A DNA stretch of 64,000 bases from Ceratodon purpureus (lineage: Eukaryota > Streptophyta > Bryopsida > Pseudoditrichales > Ditrichaceae), in assembly GCA_014871385.1 (NCBI GenBank), contig CM026427.1:2414068-2478067 (forward strand), read 5' to 3'. A program made the translations under genes and the position numbers. Positions 10,978-20,547 of the stretch are shown here, one piece after another. A model generated the notes under the pieces. It did not search any database. It worked only from the letters and a program-made list of their open reading frames with translations, and had not been told where the DNA came from. Numbering within the stretch: the stretch's first letter is position 1; each line of letters opens with the position of its first letter.

Positions 10978-13047
10978 ATGGCGCGCGTAAAGTCAGTCGT
11001 TCGTCGCATTTCCGCCTCCCAGGACTCCCAGCTTCCCTCCCGCACTCACAAGCGATTTGCCAAGCGTTCGAGCAGCAAGGCTGCCAGCCTCGACCTCCCC
11101 GGCCCCTCTACATCCCCTATGGCAGGCCCATCTACCTTCCCCATGGACCCCGAACCCGGTGGCCCCATTGGCATCCGCGATTGGCCGGAAGGATGCAATC
11201 CTACCCCGGCCACCAACCCAGATACCCAATCTACTCCCACGACTCGCTCCCGCCGCCGCCGCCGTCTTCTTCAGGAAGATTCTGAGAGCGAAGGCTCGCA
11301 GGCTGCCCACACTTCCCAACACTCCATCTCCTACACCACCCCTCCCTCCCATCACTCCACCCCTCCCTCTCTCGCCCACTCCAATCCTCCCCCCCTCGCC
11401 CTGGCTCCTTCTCCTCATACTGCTCCAACCGTACCTGCTGCCCAACCACCTGCGCCAGATCCCACCCCCGCTCAGGCCCACACCCATACGGTAACACCTC
11501 CTAACTACTCCCATTTTGTCTCCCACCTCTGGCTGTCATTTTCTGTGCATGAACACCTCAACTCCCAAATGGGCGTACCTGAATTTGCAACCACCGAGGC
11601 CGCCGGTCTGAACCTCTCCCACATGCCTGATTCGGAAGTTCAAGAATTTTATTCTTGTCGACACGCCTTCCCTCACGTACCGCAGCAACTCTTCCCTGCA
11701 TCCAGACCCGATCAACTACCAGGTCAATTCTATCACCTAACTCAAATTCCTTTTGGTATCCAAATTGATCCCTCTACTGGCCTCTCACATACTCACCAGA
11801 TTGTTATACGTTTCGACCATGGCTATCATGAGATGAACAAGCAAGATGTCCAGGCTGCCGCCCTCGCCCGCTTCGAATCTATGGGAATCGCCCTCGCCAA
11901 CCGCTTCCGGGAGCCTGTCTCCGCCCTCATCCATCCCCAGACGAAACACTGGCTGGGCTTCCTCAAAGTCGACCTCCTGAATCCCACCATCGACGGCCTA
12001 GCTCTCTTACAGGGTACCCGACTCTTCACCCTTCAATTACAGGACCTTACTTACGTTGTTGGCAAAGTCGAAAAGGGATTCGACTTTCCCTCCACTGCAG
12101 CAAACCGACGCCTCCACCTCCAAAGCCCCATCCTCGCCCGATATTCTTCCCGACAGCTGCTTGGCGAACTCACCCGTCACGGCTACCTTGCTGGGGCGAA
12201 CCTCGAGTTCATTGGGGTTTCAAAGCGCACCAAGGAATTGGAAACGGCCGACATCACCGTAGCCTCTGAGGCTACCAAAACCTACCTCCTTTCAACTCCC
12301 ATCATCTTCGATGGACATCGCCTTCTCATCTCCTCCACTTCTACTGATCACACCGCCCACCCCAATGCTCCCGAAGCCCTGTCTACCTCCATCCTCGTAC
12401 GCGGCCTCCCCGTGGAGTACTCACAGCTCCAGATTACCACGGCCCTCCACAAGCTGCTTGCCCCGAAGAATGTCCTCTCTGTTACCTACAACAGAGCTGA
12501 AGGCGATGTTATGGGTCGACATGATGGAATTGCAACCATCCGCTGTCTCAACGCCGCAGTCTATACACATTGGTGTCACCGTAAGGGTGTTCCATGCCTA
12601 GGAAAATTAATAGACTTCCTCCCTCACACTAAGAGCCTCGCTGGTAGCCACCCCCCCGCTGCAGCACGCGCCCATGACCACAAACCTACCCGTGAAGTCA
12701 TTGAAGAAGCCCTTACCGCACTGAAGAACGAATCCCCGCCCATCCCCCAGCTCTCGCAGATTGAAGCTTCCATCCAAGCCGCGGAAGGCCGCATCCGCTC
12801 CCACCTCAGCACTCTCGGTGGCGACATCAACCTGCATACCACACAGCGCCTTGAATCAGCCACAGCCCAAACCCTTGCTCAACAGCAGACACACCACAAC
12901 GACCTACGCCACCAACTTCAGATGCTTACCTCGGCTTCACGGGCATATAGTGACAACATGAGCGGCATCTTCACGGCATTGAACTCTGGGCCAGCCGAGG
13001 GCCCCCTCTCAACCCCTTCCTTCTCCGCCATACCCCCCCCTCCATGA
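10978..13047 (+). CDS. LINE ORF1 protein (RRM-like, coiled coil)
   Basis: A 689-residue frame starting MARVKSVVRR. This ATG was chosen because composition changes from C/T-only to normal coding sequence just before it; the upstream in-frame extension is low-complexity. The N-terminal 200 residues are basic and Pro/Ser/Thr-rich, with an RSRRRRR patch near residue 90. A globular middle follows. Residues about 470-555 read as an RRM-like fold (SILVRGLP, then GIATIRCLN). Residues 575-670 are rich in Ala, Gln and Leu with heptad-like spacing, suggesting a coiled coil. By analogy with other LINE ORF1 proteins it should bind element RNA and act as a chaperone. The stop overlaps the next ATG (ATGA at 13044-13047). 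Confidence 0.8.
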   Translation: MARVKSVVRRISASQDSQLPSRTHKRFAKRSSSKAASLDLPGPSTSPMAGPSTFPMDPEPGGPIGIRDWPEGCNPTPATNPDTQSTPTTRSRRRRRLLQEDSESEGSQAAHTSQHSISYTTPPSHHSTPPSLAHSNPPPLALAPSPHTAPTVPAAQPPAPDPTPAQAHTHTVTPPNYSHFVSHLWLSFSVHEHLNSQMGVPEFATTEAAGLNLSHMPDSEVQEFYSCRHAFPHVPQQLFPASRPDQLPGQFYHLTQIPFGIQIDPSTGLSHTHQIVIRFDHGYHEMNKQDVQAAALARFESMGIALANRFREPVSALIHPQTKHWLGFLKVDLLNPTIDGLALLQGTRLFTLQLQDLTYVVGKVEKGFDFPSTAANRRLHLQSPILARYSSRQLLGELTRHGYLAGANLEFIGVSKRTKELETADITVASEATKTYLLSTPIIFDGHRLLISSTSTDHTAHPNAPEALSTSILVRGLPVEYSQLQITTALHKLLAPKNVLSVTYNRAEGDVMGRHDGIATIRCLNAAVYTHWCHRKGVPCLGKLIDFLPHTKSLAGSHPPAAARAHDHKPTREVIEEALTALKNESPPIPQLSQIEASIQAAEGRIRSHLSTLGGDINLHTTQRLESATAQTLAQQQTHHNDLRHQLQMLTSASRAYSDNMSGIFTALNSGPAEGPLSTPSFSAIPPPP

Positions 13048-14886
13048 TGAGTCTCCTTCGATATCTCTCCTTCCTGCTCCTTCTTCCCTTGCATCTCTTT
13101 CTGCACAATGTCACTCATGTTCCCGGCTTGAGTACGGTGTCTGTCACACACCCACTCCCTCTGTGCTCTCTATTATCTAATAAAACGACGTTTTTTGCTT
13201 CCTCCCACACTATGTCTCCATTTTCTCTCAACCCACCCCTCCCACTCTCTCTACCTCATCCCACAACACCTCCGCGTACACACAACCCCCCCCTACCGAG
13301 TCCCCCTCTCCCACTCCCTGCAACAAACCCTGGCCCCGCCCACGTACCTGCCCTCCTCCCTATCCCGCCGCAGCATCTCCTCCTTGCAGCCCCTTCCCCC
13401 TTGCCCTCGCGATTCACCTCTGTTCCTCCTCTCCCTGCTCCGTGCCCATCCCACCCGCCGCCCCCACCCTCCCACCCACAAATTTGCCATTACCTCCGAT
13501 CCCCCACTCTGAAACTCACATGTCCGCTCCTCTCTCCCTCCCCTCACCTCAACCCCCAACATCTTCAGCGCCCACTTCCCTTCCCCGCCCCCCACACCCA
13601 GCCTGACTACCCTCCCTCACCCAAGCCCCACCTTCTCCCCCCCTTCCCCCATATTTCCCCTCCCCCAAAACTCCAATTCCAACCTACTTGCCCCCTCTCC
13701 CCTCTCTCACATAATTCCCCGCCTACTCCCTACGCTCCCGACACCTCACCTCGCCTGAATACAACATTCCAGACAGCCCACCCCTTTCCCCCGCCCCCAC
13801 ACAATTCCCCCCCTACCCAATCCCACACTTCCCCACACCCACGCCCTCAATTCAAGCCGGATTGCCCCACCCCAAACAAACATCCGACACCCTCCTCTCC
13901 TCCCCTATCCCTCTTCGACTCAATAAACTTACCTCTTCCATGGCCACCGACATCAGCGATCACCTCCCAACTCTCTCCTTCCTCCCATCACTTTGCACTT
14001 TACTCCCGTCGACCCCATCCTTCACCAGCCCCGCTCCCCCTCCTCCTCGTCCTCCTGTCTCGGCCGCAATCTCCTCCTCCCCATCTGCCCGTTCCTCCCT
14101 CGACCCCTCTCTTCTCCCCCCGCTCCATCTCCATTCCGCCACTCTCCCCCCCATTTTCTCTCAACTTCCCCGCATCTCCACCTACATCCCCATTCTCCTC
14201 CGCCCCCCACAAATCCCCCCCCCTGCTAACGCTCCTCTACAACCACCACCCCAGCCTACATCTCTGTCCCCGCCACCCCCCGCTACCGACCTCGCCCAAA
14301 CCCCACTCCTCCCCGACACCACCACCTTCCTTCCCAGCCCCCCCTCGACACCCGCCCTCTAATACCCGGACTACCCCAAACCCCATATACCCCCATACCC
14401 ACACCTGCCTTCCACCCGGCCCCTGTCTTCCTACCCGCCCCCCGCCGACCCCCGGCCACGGCCGTTATACCCGGCCCCTCCTCTTCCACCCGATCATCAC
14501 CTCCTCCCCCCCTCACTCCCCCAGAACCCTCCCCCCACTCCTCCCCTCCATCTTTCTCTACTTCCTGTCCCCCACTCCCACCTCCCCCCACTCTTCTCCC
14601 CATCCCTCCCTCATCATCCTCCCCCCCACACCAACCCCCCCTCTCTCTCCCCTTGCCAACTCCCTCCCTCTCCTCCTCATCTTTTTCCCACCCTCTCCAC
14701 CCCCCTTGCCCCCCCTCTTGTCCCTCCTTTCAACATTTTCTCCCCCTCCCTACGGCCTCGGCCTACCGGCCTCGCCACAACTCTCTCCTTCTACCCCCTC
14801 CCCCTCCCTCACTCTCTCCTTTCCTCCCCCTCCCTCACTCTCTCCTTTCCTCCCCCTCTCATACTCCACTTCCACCCCAACCTTAA
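13048..14886 (+). other. LINE inter-ORF pyrimidine-rich spacer
   Basis: Almost only C and T on the plus strand. A 698-codon frame (13044-15140) begins at the ATGA overlap with ORF1, but it is Pro/Ser/Leu/His low-complexity, and rival frames of similar composition overlap it. I do not call it a gene. If translated, it is positioned to reach the RT frame by a +1 shift within 14887-15140. Confidence 0.6.
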
Positions 14887-17800
14887 CTAGTTCCTCCCTT
14901 CCCCTACCCTCCCTCCTCACCACCCCTCACCCTCCCCCATCTTCTCCACGGCCCTCCCCCCCTCCCCCAAGGTTCCTCTTCTCCCTTCCCACCCCTCCTC
15001 CATCCTTCTCACCCCTCCCTCTCTCCCTCCCTTCACCCCACCATCCGGCTTACCACAAAACACCGTGGACTCGGCCTCTCGGCCTCGTCCAAAACACACT
15101 ACTCCATCTCCCCACACCCCCCCCCTCTTCCTTTGACTGACTTCCCTCACCCCAATGCACCTCCCTCTCGTACCTGCTCCTACCTCCCCCCGCCCCCTCC
15201 TCCCCCTCCTCCTCCTCCTCCATCTTCCCGTTTCCGTGCTCTCCCCCCTCCCCAACCTCTTCTCTTCCCTCCCTTCTATTCCATCCACATCACTTTTTTC
15301 ACTTATTCTCATACACACAAACGCCGCCCAAAACTCCGCACCTTCCGCCTTTATATCACCCACTGCCCCTTACTCCTCCTCCTTAGTGGAGACATTGAAA
15401 CTAACCCCGGGCCAATGCCCAACATTCTTCGAACACACCCCCCTCTACACCGAAAACGCGCTCGAACTTACTTTATCCCCAGTACAATCAAGTTTCAACC
15501 AGAATATCAATACCTTGCTAGCTCCTTCTCCCCATTGTTTTCTCCTAACCATCCCCTCCACCTCCAAACCATCACCACATTTCCCCACCTCCATCAATAT
15601 ACTCAAACTCAACCACATTCTCCCCCCTCCCATCTCATCTATGCCTTTGTTGTCTCTATCAGTCCATCCATCCTCATTTGCAATGCCACCTTTGCCCAAC
15701 CCCTCACCCACCACTTCAACGACATCTGGACCACCACCATCCTCATCCGCCTTTCCGCCCTCCGCAACCCTCCCGAACGCCACATCCACACCGCCCACCC
15801 CTACACCAAGTTCCTTGTTGACCACCATGACCTTGTCCACCCCAAAAACACCATTCACACAGAACTTTATAACTACATACACCGCCACCCCACTCCCCCA
15901 ACACTCACCGACCTCCAGAGACAATTCCCTTTCCTACCTCCACACCTCCTCACCGAATCTCTCCGCTGCTTTGAACCCCTTCCTGAATACTCCCACCCCC
16001 CTCCCCTTCCGCCCATCCTTGCTCCACAACCACGCCCTCCTACCTCCATCACCCACGCCACAAACATCATCACTTGGAACGCCTCCTCACTAAATACGGC
16101 TCTCCCAAACCTCCATCGCCTCTTAGCCGACACCCCTCACAACACCGCCATCATCCACATTCAAGAAACCAAACTTACTGCCACCAAATCCACGAAATAC
16201 ATCCAAAACTTATTCCCTGACTACAAACTTATTTTCAATAACACCCATGCACTTACAAGATGCATCCAACAACGCATGCCCTATACCCCTGGACGAGGAG
16301 GACTCCTTACCCTAATTCACAACAAATACGCCTTTCCGGGCAATATCACTAAACTCCCCACCCCGGCTAACATTTCTCCTTACCTCCAGATTATCCGCAT
16401 CCACAACAGCCCCCTTCAACCCTGGCTCCTCATACACATGTATATGCCGACACACATCGAAGACGTTCGCCTCCTCCCTCACATCCAAACAGCCATTACC
16501 AACCACATCGCATCCCACCCCAATCACACCTACACCTTATGTGGTGACTTCAACCGTGACATAGCCTTACTTGGGCACCAAAACCACCACACCAACACCC
16601 CTCCCCAAGACGAGGACCACCTCTGGAAACGCTTTACTGACTCTCTCAATTTCCAATACATCCCCACTAACACCACCTTCTCCAGACAAGGGGGCTACAA
16701 CTACACCTCTACCAGTTTAATTGACGGCTTCTACATCAAATCACCCGACCACTCCCGTTACTCCTCCACCACCTCCACCCACCTCAATCTTAACTCAGAC
16801 CACTACCCTGTCACCCTCCACATTCCTCACAATACCCTCTTAGCCCGTCCTTCACCCCCCGCTACCACTCCTCAAATCCGTATTTTGAACCCCATTCCCC
16901 CAACAAACCTTGAAAGATTTAACATCGAATTCTTTGAAGGCAACTCCCTCCAAATCAATGCACTCATCCACCTTCTCGAAACCCACGACCACCTTACCCC
17001 CGCCCAATGGACAACTACTTGCGAATCCTTTGACCATCTTGTTGACAACATTTCTGCGACCATCGAAAACACCTGTCAAGCCCCTCCCCTCCCCAATCTC
17101 ACCACTCGAACCACACAACAAGGGGGTTTTCTCCCCCGCAAACTAGCCCGTGACTGGCACAAACACCTTGATACCTATCATCTCATTCGTAAAGCTATTT
17201 ATATTGCCAAAAATGACCCCAATTGGCACACCCACCCCATCATGACTGCCATCCATAACCACCGTCATGTACAAATCCCACCACCCCCGCTCACACACTC
17301 TATCCCCAACGCTTGGATTAATACCATTGCTCCTATTGCAAAACTAGCCAACAAAAACGCCCGCAAAATCACCACCAAATACACCACCGCCTGTATCCAC
17401 AAAGCCATCTCCAAATATCGCCAACTCTACGACAAAAGCCCCAAGAAAATTAATCGCAAAGTCTTCCAACACTCTGAACCCTCACCCCTCGATTCCATCC
17501 TTGACAGACAGAACCATATCCTCACTAGCCCTGAGGATATCGCACGTGAAATACACATCCAACAATCCCTCAGCAACCGCCCCGTTGTCCCCTCGTGCCA
17601 CAGCCCTGCCTCCCATCCACCCCTTTGCACATGCCTCGTTCGCCAATATCCCTGGCATGACCTCGAGGGCTTTACAATCGACTCGCGGGGTGATCCTCAC
17701 ACCCCCCTTCACACCTACTTTGATCAAGAAACATATGACCTTTGCCTTAAAAACCTGGGAAATAACAAAGCCCCCGGCCCCGATAGAATCCCCAACTCCA

Positions 17801-20547
17801 TTCTCAAAAACATGCCCCCTCGTTTTCACAAACTCCTCTTTTTACTCTTCAAACACTGCTACAAACAAAATCAAATCCCCACCTCTTGGAAAACTAGCCT
17901 CACAGTCTTACTCTACAAGAAAGGTAACCCATCACAACTCCCCAACCATCGACCCATCGCCCTAGCAAACACCATCTACAAACTTTTTACCAGTACCCTC
18001 ACCTCTCTTCTCTCAGCATATGGAGAAAGGAACCAAATTCTCCATGACAGCCAAGAAGGTTTCCAAGCAGAACGCGGCACCTCCCGCCAACTCCAACTCC
18101 TCATTGCTGCCCTCGAAGACGCCCGTTTTACAAACCAAGACATCTACATCCTCTATATCGACTTCAAAAATGCTTTCGGTTCCATCGATCACGCCCGACT
18201 CTTAGCAGTTATGAAGGACCTTGGATATCCGACCGATGCCATCCACCTTATTGGCAACATCTACTCTCAATCCACAACTATCTTCTCCGGCGAACACTTT
18301 GGGAAAACCGAACCTATCCCAATCCTCCGAGGCACAATCCAAGGAGACACCCTCAGCCCTTACCTCTTTATTGTCTTCCTTGAACCCCTCCTTCGATGGC
18401 TCCAACAAGGTGACAATGGTTATACCTTCGGCACATCCAAAGTCACAATTTCCTCCGCCGCATACGCTGATGACTTAGCTGCAATGGCCAACAAACTAGC
18501 ATCACTACAAACTCAACTCAACAAACTAGATAAATTTTGTGAATGGGCCGGCATGGACCTAGGAATTCCCAAATGTGCAGTCACCGGCTCCCCAAACAAA
18601 TCCAAACTAAATCCCCTCGCATTCAAAGCCCAACTACTGGCAACTAATATCAACTTCCGTAACCAATCAATCCCCGTCCTCGACCAACATGAGCCATACA
18701 CATACCTCGGCATCAACCTTGCCCCCTCACTAAAATGGAAAACTCAAATTAATACTACCACTGCCAAAGTCATCAAACAATGTCAGGCCCTGACTGCCTC
18801 CCCCGCCTCTCTGCGCCAAAAAATTAATATGTTAGACACGGTCATCCGTGCCGGCATTGCTTATAGTTTCTATGCCGTACCCTACTCTATCCCAGCTATC
18901 AAAAAACTGGACAAAAAACTCATCGCTCTCCATAAAACAATCTATGGCCTCCCCAAATGCACATCCAACATCTTCACTCAACTCCCCCACAACCTCTTCG
19001 GACTCGAAGCCTTCTCCCTTCAAAATGCTTACTTAAGATGTATTGGCGAACAACTACAAAACGCCCTCAATGACAAAGGTCGACTTGGTAAAATCTATTT
19101 TGGTCTCGTCCAGCATATCCTAGCCAAATTTGGTGGCTCTGAAGAAATTCCCCATATCAAAACTCACCATTGTATCCGCTCTCCCATTACCCGAACGCTT
19201 TACCTCCTCAAACATCACGCCGGTGTCCACCTCAAAAGTACACTGCACTCCTTCCTCCTACACTCCTCCCCCCTTGAAACTGCATGGCTAGCTGCAGCAC
19301 CAACCCTCCATCGACTTAATCCCGCCTTATCACACAAATTTCTCCATAAACTCCTTGCTCACAATATCACCACACTCGACCAACTCACCCTCCCCAACGG
19401 CACCACCCTTATGTCTCCCCAGGACTTTCAAAGATACCACTCCACTCCCTCCAAACTCATCGTTAGCGCCTTACACATTGCCCAACAACTATTTTGTCAC
19501 CCCCCTTGCCAGCCCACTTGCCCTCACCCTTGCCCCTACCATCACCTCCCCAACACTCTCAAAGACCCTTACATCCTCCCTGACCATCACATCTCACCCC
19601 CCCAACCCGCCCCCCCCATACACCCCCCACCACCCCGCATCCCACTCCAGCCCCCACCCCCTCCTAATTTCCTCCGTAACCTTCACACTTTCCCAATCCA
19701 TACCATCCTCGCTCATCACCATCGCAAATACACGGCATCCCATGGAATTACAAGACAAGACACAGCATATCTATGCCAATGGCTTGCCCCACCTCACACC
19801 ACTTACCACAAATGGCTTACACACCGCACTCTTTTCCCTTGGAACAATGCCACAATCTGCTCTCATAACACTGACATCCTTTCCCAATATTATACAAAAC
19901 AACAACACATCCATTTCTCTAATATCCTCAAAGCCTCTTTTTCCACCACCCAACCACGTGACACTCGCTTTGTTACACCCGCCACAACCCTCCCATTAGT
20001 CCATGTATCTATCAACGACTGCAATCCCGACAATGACATTGAAACCGACACCCCTACCATCCAAACACAATTTGATGTTGCACACCTATACGAAGACACC
20101 GGCCGCCACCTCATCACAATCCCCCTCCCCAGACTCCAATGGCTCTGGCACCAATATCACCTCGCCAAACACACCCCACACGGCCTTGAACCTCCTACCC
20201 AATCCTTCGAAACAGAACTTGTCTGGTTATACCAACGATACAAGTATCGTATCCCCAAAAATGACCCCCTTCAAGGTGCTCAATTCACAATACCACCCCC
20301 TATCCTCGACTCCCTCATCACAACATTTGACATCACTAAATCATACTTCTCCTCCCCCGTTACATGCCCTGTCCAACTCACTCAATTTTACTCCCCTTTC
20401 TCCAGAGATAAAATTTTTGGCTCCCTTGGCACAGCATTTGACCATAAATGGACCGGAATTGGATACGCACACCCTCACACCGCTACAGACCTCCAACAAA
20501 CCATCCACTGGCCCGACTTGCAGCCAAACTCGACTCCAATAACGTAA
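14887..20547 (+). CDS. LINE ORF2: 2A - AP endonuclease - reverse transcriptase
   Basis: The frame is open from 14887, with no ATG before 15415. A 2A motif ends directly before that ATG. Numbered from the ATG (1710 residues), the AP-type endonuclease spans about 217-470: ITWNASSL, QETKL, MYMP, CGDFNRD (377), LIDGFYI and SDHYPV (461). The reverse transcriptase spans about 780-1060: NKAPGPDRIP (783), NHRPIAL, GFQAERGTSRQ, YIDFKNAFGSID, GTIQGDTLSPYLF and the catalytic YADD (1017). All key acidic residues are present. A His/Cys-rich patch (CHPPCQPTCPHPCPYHH) lies near 1360. The product should nick target DNA and prime cDNA synthesis. The frame is intact over more than 1700 codons, consistent with recent activity. 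Confidence 0.92.
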   Translation, partial: LVPPFPYPPSSPPLTLPHLLHGPPPLPQGSSSPFPPLLHPSHPSLSPSLHPTIRLTTKHRGLGLSASSKTHYSISPHPPPLPLTDFPHPNAPPSRTCSYLPPPPPPPPPPPPSSRFRALPPPQPLLFPPFYSIHITFFTYSHTHKRRPKLRTFRLYITHCPLLLLLSGDIETNPGPMPNILRTHPPLHRKRARTYFIPSTIKFQPEYQYLASSFSPLFSPNHPLHLQTITTFPHLHQYTQTQPHSPPSHLIYAFVVSISPSILICNATFAQPLTHHFNDIWTTTILIRLSALRNPPERHIHTAHPYTKFLVDHHDLVHPKNTIHTELYNYIHRHPTPPTLTDLQRQFPFLPPHLLTESLRCFEPLPEYSHPPPLPPILAPQPRPPTSITHATNIITWNASSLNTALPNLHRLLADTPHNTAIIHIQETKLTATKSTKYIQNLFPDYKLIFNNTHALTRCIQQRMPYTPGRGGLLTLIHNKYAFPGNITKLPTPANISPYLQIIRIHNSPLQPWLLIHMYMPTHIEDVRLLPHIQTAITNHIASHPNHTYTLCGDFNRDIALLGHQNHHTNTPPQDEDHLWKRFTDSLNFQYIPTNTTFSRQGGYNYTSTSLIDGFYIKSPDHSRYSSTTSTHLNLNSDHYPVTLHIPHNTLLARPSPPATTPQIRILNPIPPTNLERFNIEFFEGNSLQINALIHLLETHDHLTPAQWTTTCESFDHLVDNISATIENTCQAPPLPNLTTRTTQQGGFLPRKLARDWHKHLDTYHLIRKAIYIAKNDPNWHTHPIMTAIHNHRHVQIPPPPLTHSIPNAWINTIAPIAKLANKNARKITTKYTTACIHKAISKYRQLYDKSPKKINRKVFQHSEPSPLDSILDRQNHILTSPEDIAREIHIQQSLSNRPVVPSCHSPASHPPLCTCLVRQYPWHDLEGFTIDSRGDPHTPLHTYFDQETYDLCLKNLGNNKAPGPDRIPNSILKNMPPRFHKLLFLLFKHCYKQNQIPTSWKTSLTVLLYKKGNPSQLPNHRPIALANTIYKLFTSTLTSLLSAYGERNQILHDSQEGFQAERGTSRQLQLLIAALEDARFTNQDIYILYIDFKNAFGSIDHARLLAVMKDLGYPTDAIHLIGNIYSQSTTIFSGEHFGKTEPIPILRGTIQGDTLSPYLFIVFLEPLLRWLQQGDNGYTFGTSKVTISSAAYADDLAAMANKLASLQTQLNKLDKFCEWAGMDLGIPKCAVTGSPNKSKLNPLAFKAQLLATNINFRNQSIPVLDQHEPYTYLGINLAPSLKWKTQINTTTAKVIKQCQALTASPASLRQKINMLDTVIRAGIAYSFYAVPYSIPAIKKLDKKLIALHKTIYGLPKCTSNIFTQLPHNLFGLEAFSLQNAYLRCIGEQLQNALNDKGRLGKIYFGLVQHILAKFGGSEEIPHIKTHHCIRSPITRTLYLLKHHAGVHLKSTLHSFLLHSSPLETAWLAAAPTLHRLNPALSHKFLHKLLAHNITTLDQLTLPNGTTLMSPQDFQRYHSTPSKLIVSALHIAQQLFCHPPCQPTCPHPCPYHHLPNTLKDPYILPDHHISPPQPAPPIHPPPPRIPLQPPPPPNFLRNLHTFPIHTILAHHHRKYTASHGITRQDTAYLCQWLAPPHTTYHKWLTHRTLFPWNNATICSHNTDILSQYYTKQQHIHFSNILKASFSTTQPRDTRFVTPATTLPLVHVSINDCNPDNDIETDTPTIQTQFDVAHLYEDTGRHLITIPLPRLQWLWHQYHLAKHTPHGLEPPTQSFETELVWLYQRYKYRIPKNDPLQGAQFTIPPPILDSLITTFDITKSYFSSPVTCPVQLTQFYSPFSRDKIFGSLGTAFDHKWTGIGYAHPHTATDLQQTIHWPDLQPNSTPIT
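15361..15414 (+). other. 2A ribosome-skipping motif
   Basis: The frame reads HCPLLLLLSGDIETNPGP and is followed by MPN. It matches the canonical DxExNPG|P core with a hydrophobic upstream stretch, as in class-1 2A sequences. Separation would fall between the Gly at 15409-15411 and the Pro at 15412-15414. 2A motifs are known near the N terminus of some non-LTR retrotransposons (for example trypanosome L1Tc and sea urchin elements). For 2A to act, translation must begin upstream of it, where this frame has no AUG. Confidence 0.88.

Noticed and set aside
13195-14886. Several 77-166-codon frames in the inter-ORF spacer, both strands
   Set aside because: Low-complexity products of pyrimidine tracts (Pro/Ser one way, Gly/Arg/Glu the other), with no motif.
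15155-16093. 312-codon frame starting at the first ATG after the spacer
   Set aside because: Shadow of the RT/2A frame. It carries no domain, whereas the overlapping frame has 2A and endonuclease motifs. It would, however, compete for initiation.
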